DNA from: Nonomuraea rubra
Lineage (GTDB): Bacteria > Actinomycetota > Actinomycetes > Streptosporangiales > Streptosporangiaceae
Reading direction: 5' to 3'
Length of the DNA stretch: 64,000 bases
Assembly: GCF_014207985.1 (NCBI RefSeq)
Contig: NZ_JACHMI010000001.1
Span: 3,021,001-3,085,000 of the forward strand
This document shows, one piece after another, positions 60,284 through 64,000 of the stretch. The notes beneath the pieces are model-generated. The model saw only the letters and a list, made by a program, of their open reading frames with translations. It had not been told where the DNA came from and ran no database searches. Position numbers and translations under genes: made by a program. Numbering within the stretch: the first letter of the stretch is position 1; every line of letters begins with the position of its first letter.

Positions 60284-61542
60284 ACAAGGTCAAGGAACTG
60301 CCCGGCGAGGCCATCGTCGCCGCGGCGCAGGAACCCTCGATCAAGAACAGCTTCCTCGCCTACGTCCAGCGGGTGCGCGGCGGCGACATGGGCGCGCTGC
60401 CCGCCGTGCTGGGCCTGGTCGTGCTCTGCGTGGTCTTCGCCGTGGCCCGGCCCTCCTTCGTCACCGCGATCAACTTCGCCAACCTGTTCACGCAGGGCGC
60501 CGCCATCACGCTCATCGCGATGGGCCTGGTGTTCGTGCTGCTGCTCGGCGAGATCGACCTGTCGGCGGGCTTCGCCAGCGGCGTCTGCGCGGCCGTCCTC
60601 GCCGTCACGCTGGCCAGTGCGGGCCTGCCCTGGTACGTGTGCATGGCGGCCGCCATCCTCACCGGCGTGATCATCGGCACCGTGCTCGGCTCGCTGGTCG
60701 CCAAGGTCGGCATCCCGTCGTTCGTGGTCACGCTGGCCGCCTTCCTGGCCTTCCAGGGCCTGGTGCTGGTGCTGGTGGACGAGGGCACGAACATCTCCAT
60801 CCGCGACGACGTGGTCGTCGCCATCGCCAACAGGAACCTGCCGCCGTGGCTCGGCTGGGCGCTCTACCTGCTGTGCGTGGCCGTCTTCGCCGCCGTGCAG
60901 CTCAGGAGGGCCAGGAACCGCACCAAGCGCGGCCTGGTCGCCGACCCCCTGTCGCTGATCGCCTTCCGCGTCGGCATGCTGGCGCTGTTCGCCGGCCTCG
61001 CGGTCGCCGCGCTCAACCTGGAGCGCAGCCGCAACCCCGCCCTGGTCTCGCTCACCGGCGTGCCGATCGTGGTGCCGGTCATCCTGGTGCTGCTCGTCGT
61101 GTGGACGCTGGTGCTGCGCCGTACCGCGTTCGGCCGTCACCTGTACGCGGTCGGCGGCAACACCGAGGCGGCCAGGCGAGCGGGCATCCCCGTGGACCGG
61201 ATCAAGATCAGCGCGTTCGTGATCTGCTCCTCGATGGCCGCCGTCGGCGGCATCGTGGCCGCGTCGCGGGCCAGCTCCGTCGACCCGAACACGGGCGGCA
61301 GCTCCGTCCTGCTGTACGCGGTCGGCGCGGCGGTCATCGGCGGCACCAGCCTCTTCGGCGGCAAGGGCAGGGTGCTCGACGCCGTGCTCGGCGGCGCCGT
61401 GGTGGCCGTGATCGAGAACGGCATGGGTCTGATGGGGTACGGGGCCAGCGTGAAGTACCTGGTCACGGGTTCTGTCCTGCTGCTCGCCGCGGGTGTCGAC
61501 GCCCTGGCGCGCAAGCGGGCGGCTGCCGCTGGTCTAAGGTGA
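60280..61542 (+). CDS. xylH: xylose-type ABC permease
   Basis: A 420-residue permease with 11 to 12 predicted helices (BPD_transp_2 family). Typical blocks: NFANLFTQGAAITLIAMGLVFVLLLGEIDLSAG, VAKVGIPSFVVTLAAFLAFQG, YAVGGNTEAARRAGIPVDRIKI and AAVIGGTSLFGGKGRVLDAVLGGAVVAV. GEIDLSAG and GGTSLFGG are the conserved signature of sugar permeases RbsC/XylH. The final helix ends in a basic tail (LARKRAAAAGLR). Start ATG overlaps the ATPase stop; its stop overlaps a possible GTG start of the regulator. Confidence 0.92.
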   Translation: MNKVKELPGEAIVAAAQEPSIKNSFLAYVQRVRGGDMGALPAVLGLVVLCVVFAVARPSFVTAINFANLFTQGAAITLIAMGLVFVLLLGEIDLSAGFASGVCAAVLAVTLASAGLPWYVCMAAAILTGVIIGTVLGSLVAKVGIPSFVVTLAAFLAFQGLVLVLVDEGTNISIRDDVVVAIANRNLPPWLGWALYLLCVAVFAAVQLRRARNRTKRGLVADPLSLIAFRVGMLALFAGLAVAALNLERSRNPALVSLTGVPIVVPVILVLLVVWTLVLRRTAFGRHLYAVGGNTEAARRAGIPVDRIKISAFVICSSMAAVGGIVAASRASSVDPNTGGSSVLLYAVGAAVIGGTSLFGGKGRVLDAVLGGAVVAVIENGMGLMGYGASVKYLVTGSVLLLAAGVDALARKRAAAAGLR

Positions 61543-61577
61543 TCAGCGACTCACAGCCCCTGAAGGAACCCCAGACG

Positions 61578-62783
61578 ATGCGTGCCGGCCCCTCCCAAGA
61601 GGACATCAGGCGCCACAACCTCGGCGCGCTGCTCCGCCATGTCCACCTGGGCGGGCCGATCTCGCGCGCCGAGCTGACCTCGAAGATGGGGCTCAACCGC
61701 AGCACGATCATGGCCCTGACGTCGGATCTCACCGCCGCGGGCCTGGTACGCGAGGAGCTGCCGCGCGAGACGGGCCGCGCGGGCCGGCCCTCGCTCGTGG
61801 TGCGCCCGGAGTCGGCGCGGGTCTACGTCTTCGCCTTCGACGTGGGCCCCGACCGGCTGGCGGTCGCGCGCGTCGGGCTGGGCGGGGTGATACTCGACCG
61901 CCGCGAGACCGTACGCGACCGCGGCCGCTTCGAGGTGGACGAGCTGACCGGCACGCTGGCCGGGTTCGCCCGGCAGATGCGCCGCAAGACCAGGGACGAC
62001 ACGGTCTGCGTCGGCGCGGCGGCGGCCGTGTCGGGCGGCGTGCGCAAGGCCGACGGGGTGGTCACGTTCGGGCCCAACCTGAAGGCCGAGGAGGTGCCGT
62101 TCGGCGAGGAGCTGGGCCGCCGCCTCGGCCTCGGCCTGCCCGTCAGCGTGGGCAACGACGCCAACCTGGCCGCCCTGGCCGAGCACAGCCGCGGCGTCGG
62201 CATCGCCGTACGCGACCTCATCTACCTGCACGGGGACGTCGGCATCGGCGGCGGCATCATCGCCGCAGGCCACCTGCTCGGCGGCCACGACGGCTACGGC
62301 GGCGAGGTCGGCCACATGGTGGTCAACCCGGGCGGGCGCGCCTGCGGCTGCGGCTCGCACGGCTGCCTGGAGGCGGAGGTGGGGGAGCGGGCGCTGCTGG
62401 AGTCGGCGGGCCGGGTCTCGGCCGGTCACCAGGGCCGCGACGCGGTGCGCGCCGTCGTGGACGCGGCCGACCGCGGCGACATCGTGGCCCAGGAGGCGCT
62501 CAGCCGCGTCGGCGACTGGCTGGGCCTCGGCGTCGCGAACCTGGTCAACATCTTCAACCCCGAGATGGTGATCTTCGGGGGGATGCTGCGGGAGATCTAC
62601 CTGGGCTCGGCCGCCCAGGTCCGCTCGCAGCTCGCGCTGCACGCCATGGCGCCCCAGCGGGAGCGCGTACGGCTGCGCACCTCGGCGCTCGGGGACGCCG
62701 CCACCCTGGTGGGCGCCGCCGAGCTGGCCTTCGCCCACGTGCTGTCCGACCCCCTGGAAGTCCTCGCCCGCGCCAACGCCTGA
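61578..62783 (+). CDS. ROK-family transcriptional repressor
   Basis: A 401-residue ROK regulator. N-terminal winged helix (residues 8-70: ISRAELTSKMGLNRSTIMALTSDLTAAGLV), then the sugar-binding kinase-like fold with VGNDANLAALAEH and the zinc-binding ROK signature GHMVVNPGGRACGCGSHGCLEAE. The gene is the last of the xylose-type operon, so it should respond to the transported sugar and bind the AAACAACA sites upstream of xylF. The ATG at 61578 is preceded by AAGGAA; the GTG at 61539, which overlaps the permease stop, would add 13 non-conserved residues. Autoregulation of the operon is inferred from position. Confidence 0.9.
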   Translation: MRAGPSQEDIRRHNLGALLRHVHLGGPISRAELTSKMGLNRSTIMALTSDLTAAGLVREELPRETGRAGRPSLVVRPESARVYVFAFDVGPDRLAVARVGLGGVILDRRETVRDRGRFEVDELTGTLAGFARQMRRKTRDDTVCVGAAAAVSGGVRKADGVVTFGPNLKAEEVPFGEELGRRLGLGLPVSVGNDANLAALAEHSRGVGIAVRDLIYLHGDVGIGGGIIAAGHLLGGHDGYGGEVGHMVVNPGGRACGCGSHGCLEAEVGERALLESAGRVSAGHQGRDAVRAVVDAADRGDIVAQEALSRVGDWLGLGVANLVNIFNPEMVIFGGMLREIYLGSAAQVRSQLALHAMAPQRERVRLRTSALGDAATLVGAAELAFAHVLSDPLEVLARANA

Positions 62784-62789
62784 CCCGGC

Positions 62790-63539
62790 TCAGGCGATCT
62801 TGCCTCTGCTCGCCGTCCACGTGTTGCAGAACCCCGTCGCCCCGCCCCGGTACCCCCGGTCCTGCCAGAGCGCCAGGTTGCGCGGCTTGCCGTGGATGTC
62901 GCTCTCGTCGGCGTTCCGCACCGCCGACAGCCAGTCCTTCCACGAGATCCCCGGCCTGATCGACTTCAGCGTCGCGCTGTAGAACACCCCGGCGAAGCAC
63001 TCGGCCTGCATCTCCAGCCGGTGGCTCAGCAGCTTGCGCGCCCCCTCGGTGGCGGGCTCGTACAGGGCGGCCTGCGCGGCCAGCACGCCGATGAGCTGCT
63101 GCACGTGGTGGCCCCACTCGTGGGCGACCGAGTGCGCGATGTTCATCCTGAACGGGTCCCGCAGGTCCTGCTTGGTGATCCGGATGACGATCGTGCGCTG
63201 GTCGGGGCAGTACTGCGCGCCACTGCTGGTGATCGCCCCGCACACCGAGTCGCCGCCGGTGGTGATCGTCACCTCGGGCGAGCTGTACGGCAGCCCCGCC
63301 GCCGCGAACCTGCCCGCCCAGAACGTGTCGGCGCACTTCGCCATCGCCTCGTGGAAGGACCTGAGCGAGGCCACGCTCCCCACGCGGATCGCCGGGACCG
63401 CACACTTCTGCGGCACCACCTCGCCGCCCATCGCGCCCATCAGCCCGCTCTGCCCGACCCGTCCCGCGGCGGCGGCCGGCGCGGGAAAGGCGAGACCCGC
63501 GACCATGCACACGGCGAACGCCGTGAGGGGAATGCGCAC
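62790..63539 (-). CDS. secreted neutral zinc metallopeptidase
   Basis: A 249-residue exported member of the YpfJ-like neutral zinc metallopeptidase family. Signal peptide 1-25 (LTAFAVCMVAGLAFPAPAAAAG). Metal site VAHEWGHHVQQLIG (HEWGHH) and the third ligand in HRLEMQAECFAGVFYSA. The paired cysteines QKCAVPA, AKCADTFW, SVCGAI, QYCPDQ match the secreted subgroup. The end of the protein carries CNTWTASRGKIA, the same pattern as in the next gene. Its stop is only seven bases from the ROK stop. Together with its direct neighbour it forms a duplicated pair. Confidence 0.9.
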   Translation of the reverse strand: MRIPLTAFAVCMVAGLAFPAPAAAAGRVGQSGLMGAMGGEVVPQKCAVPAIRVGSVASLRSFHEAMAKCADTFWAGRFAAAGLPYSSPEVTITTGGDSVCGAITSSGAQYCPDQRTIVIRITKQDLRDPFRMNIAHSVAHEWGHHVQQLIGVLAAQAALYEPATEGARKLLSHRLEMQAECFAGVFYSATLKSIRPGISWKDWLSAVRNADESDIHGKPRNLALWQDRGYRGGATGFCNTWTASRGKIA

Positions 63540-63575
63540 GATCGCGGATCTTAGACCTTCTTATGCGGTTTTGCC

Positions 63576-64000
63576 TTAGTAGACCCGCTTCTTGGGTGCG
63601 GTCCAGGTGTTGCAGGCGCTCGCCGACTGGGCCTTGAAGCCCCGCTCCAGCCAGTACTTGTTGCCGGCCTGGGAGCCGTGGCTCTCGTCACCGCCGTTGC
63701 GCACGCCGAGGGCGGCGACCGGGTTGTGGCTGCCCTTGAGCAGGATGCTCCAGTCGGTGTCGGGGCGGCCGAGCGAGTTCCACACGCGGCCGACGAACGC
63801 CGCGCTCAGGCACTGGGCCTGCAGCTCGGAGCGGCGCACGCCCTCCATGATCGAGTCGTTGACCTTCGTCTTGTAGTAGAAGCGCTTGGTGGTCTCCTTG
63901 CCGATGCCGGTGAGCTCCTGGACGTGGTGGCCGTACTCGTGGGCCAGCACCTGCATCAGTGCGAGGTCGGTCGGCTCCTCGACGATGTCCTCGCTCAGGA
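63576..64000 (-). CDS. neutral zinc metallopeptidase, N-terminus beyond the window end
   Basis: The frame stays open up to base 64000, so the start is outside; 140 residues of the C-terminal part are visible. Metal site LAHEYGHHVQELTG (HEYGHH), third ligand in RRSELQAQCLSAAFVG, then KYWLERGFKAQSASACNTWTAPKKRVY. The last cysteine/tryptophan segment (ACNTWTA) equals that of the preceding gene (FCNTWTA). Both are read from the same strand with 36 bases between stop and start, which suggests tandem duplication and co-transcription. Confidence 0.9.
   Translation of the reverse strand, partial: LSEDIVEEPTDLALMQVLAHEYGHHVQELTGIGKETTKRFYYKTKVNDSIMEGVRRSELQAQCLSAAFVGRVWNSLGRPDTDWSILLKGSHNPVAALGVRNGGDESHGSQAGNKYWLERGFKAQSASACNTWTAPKKRVY

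Noticed and set aside
58345..62783. Ribose or fructose as substrate of the cluster B importer
   Set aside because: The binding protein's loop motifs (YYVSFDN, GSPTDNN, TGQDA) agree better with XylF; this was not tested, so a related pentose stays possible.

Overview
The window is a stretch of chromosome from a high-GC Gram-positive actinomycete. Coding sequences are strongly GC-rich at third positions, GTG and TTG starts are common, and gene content fits the Streptosporangiaceae/Nonomuraea type (inferred from family composition, not tested by search): DUF3159, DUF1707 and DUF6879-like proteins, a trmA-kimA-ceoB-ceoC block also seen in mycobacteria, Pnkp-Hen1 RNA repair, many PadR/LuxR/ROK/GlxA regulators, F420-type oxidoreductases and secreted hydrolases. 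It holds about 59 protein-coding genes or gene remnants. I see no rRNA, tRNA, CRISPR array, insertion sequence or prophage.

Layout. 1-4.8 kb: the end of a DUF3159 membrane protein, a HAD-ATPase fusion, a PadR regulator with a frameshifted membrane-protein partner, a divergent EPSP synthase and a small secreted protein. 4.85-6.84 kb: a poorly conserved patch with one hypothetical gene and three decayed gene fragments. 6.84-13.24 kb: a TrmA-like RNA methyltransferase, a membrane alpha/beta hydrolase, and a potassium-uptake module (KimA-like permease divergent from ceoB-ceoC). 13.3-19.1 kb: a small ATPase, a secreted CAP protein, a quinone oxidoreductase divergent from its likely GlxA-type regulator, a Mug DNA glycosylase and a sugar transporter. 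19.2-24.2 kb: the hen1-pnkp RNA-repair operon and an LLM-class oxidoreductase. 24.3-31.5 kb: a GH18-like exported protein, a two-component operon with two histidine kinases (the second lacks its phospho-acceptor histidine) and one response regulator, and secreted calcium-binding-like, lamin-tail and peptidase-like proteins.

31.5-39.7 kb is a catabolic operon: an oligopeptide-family (Opp/Dpp) ABC importer with a binding protein, two permeases and two ATPases, followed by a GH2 beta-mannosidase. A perfect CebR-type LacI operator lies upstream, so the system probably imports beta-linked manno- or gluco-oligosaccharides and hydrolyses them in the cytoplasm. 39.7-48.8 kb: a DUF6879-like protein, DUF1707 and PadR proteins, a YdjM-like membrane hydrolase, aconitase with duplicated operator-like sites, a LuxR regulator and an FAD/NAD(P)-binding protein. 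48.8-58.1 kb: peptidase-like hydrolases, a MazF-like toxin with a ribbon-helix-helix-like antitoxin, a TauE/SafE exporter, a large PQQ-dependent dehydrogenase with PKD and LamG domains, and a 465-residue protein of unknown function. 58.3-62.8 kb: a xylose-type ABC operon (xylF-G-H) ending in a ROK repressor, with two matching operator-like repeats upstream. The window closes with two neighbouring neutral zinc metallopeptidases, the last one cut by the window end.

The strongest leads are the unknown 465-residue protein at 55.1-56.5 kb, the kinase pair with a His-to-Asn change, the Hen1-Pnkp pair without a visible partner ligase, the CebR-box mannosidase operon and the xylose operon operators. 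Several short tandem duplications (17 bp at the aconitase stop, 27 bp at a LuxR start, 27 bp x3 inside a coding region, 9 bp x8 in an intergenic region) show recent slippage. All coordinates and motifs were read by eye; family names come from recalled motifs, not from a database search.
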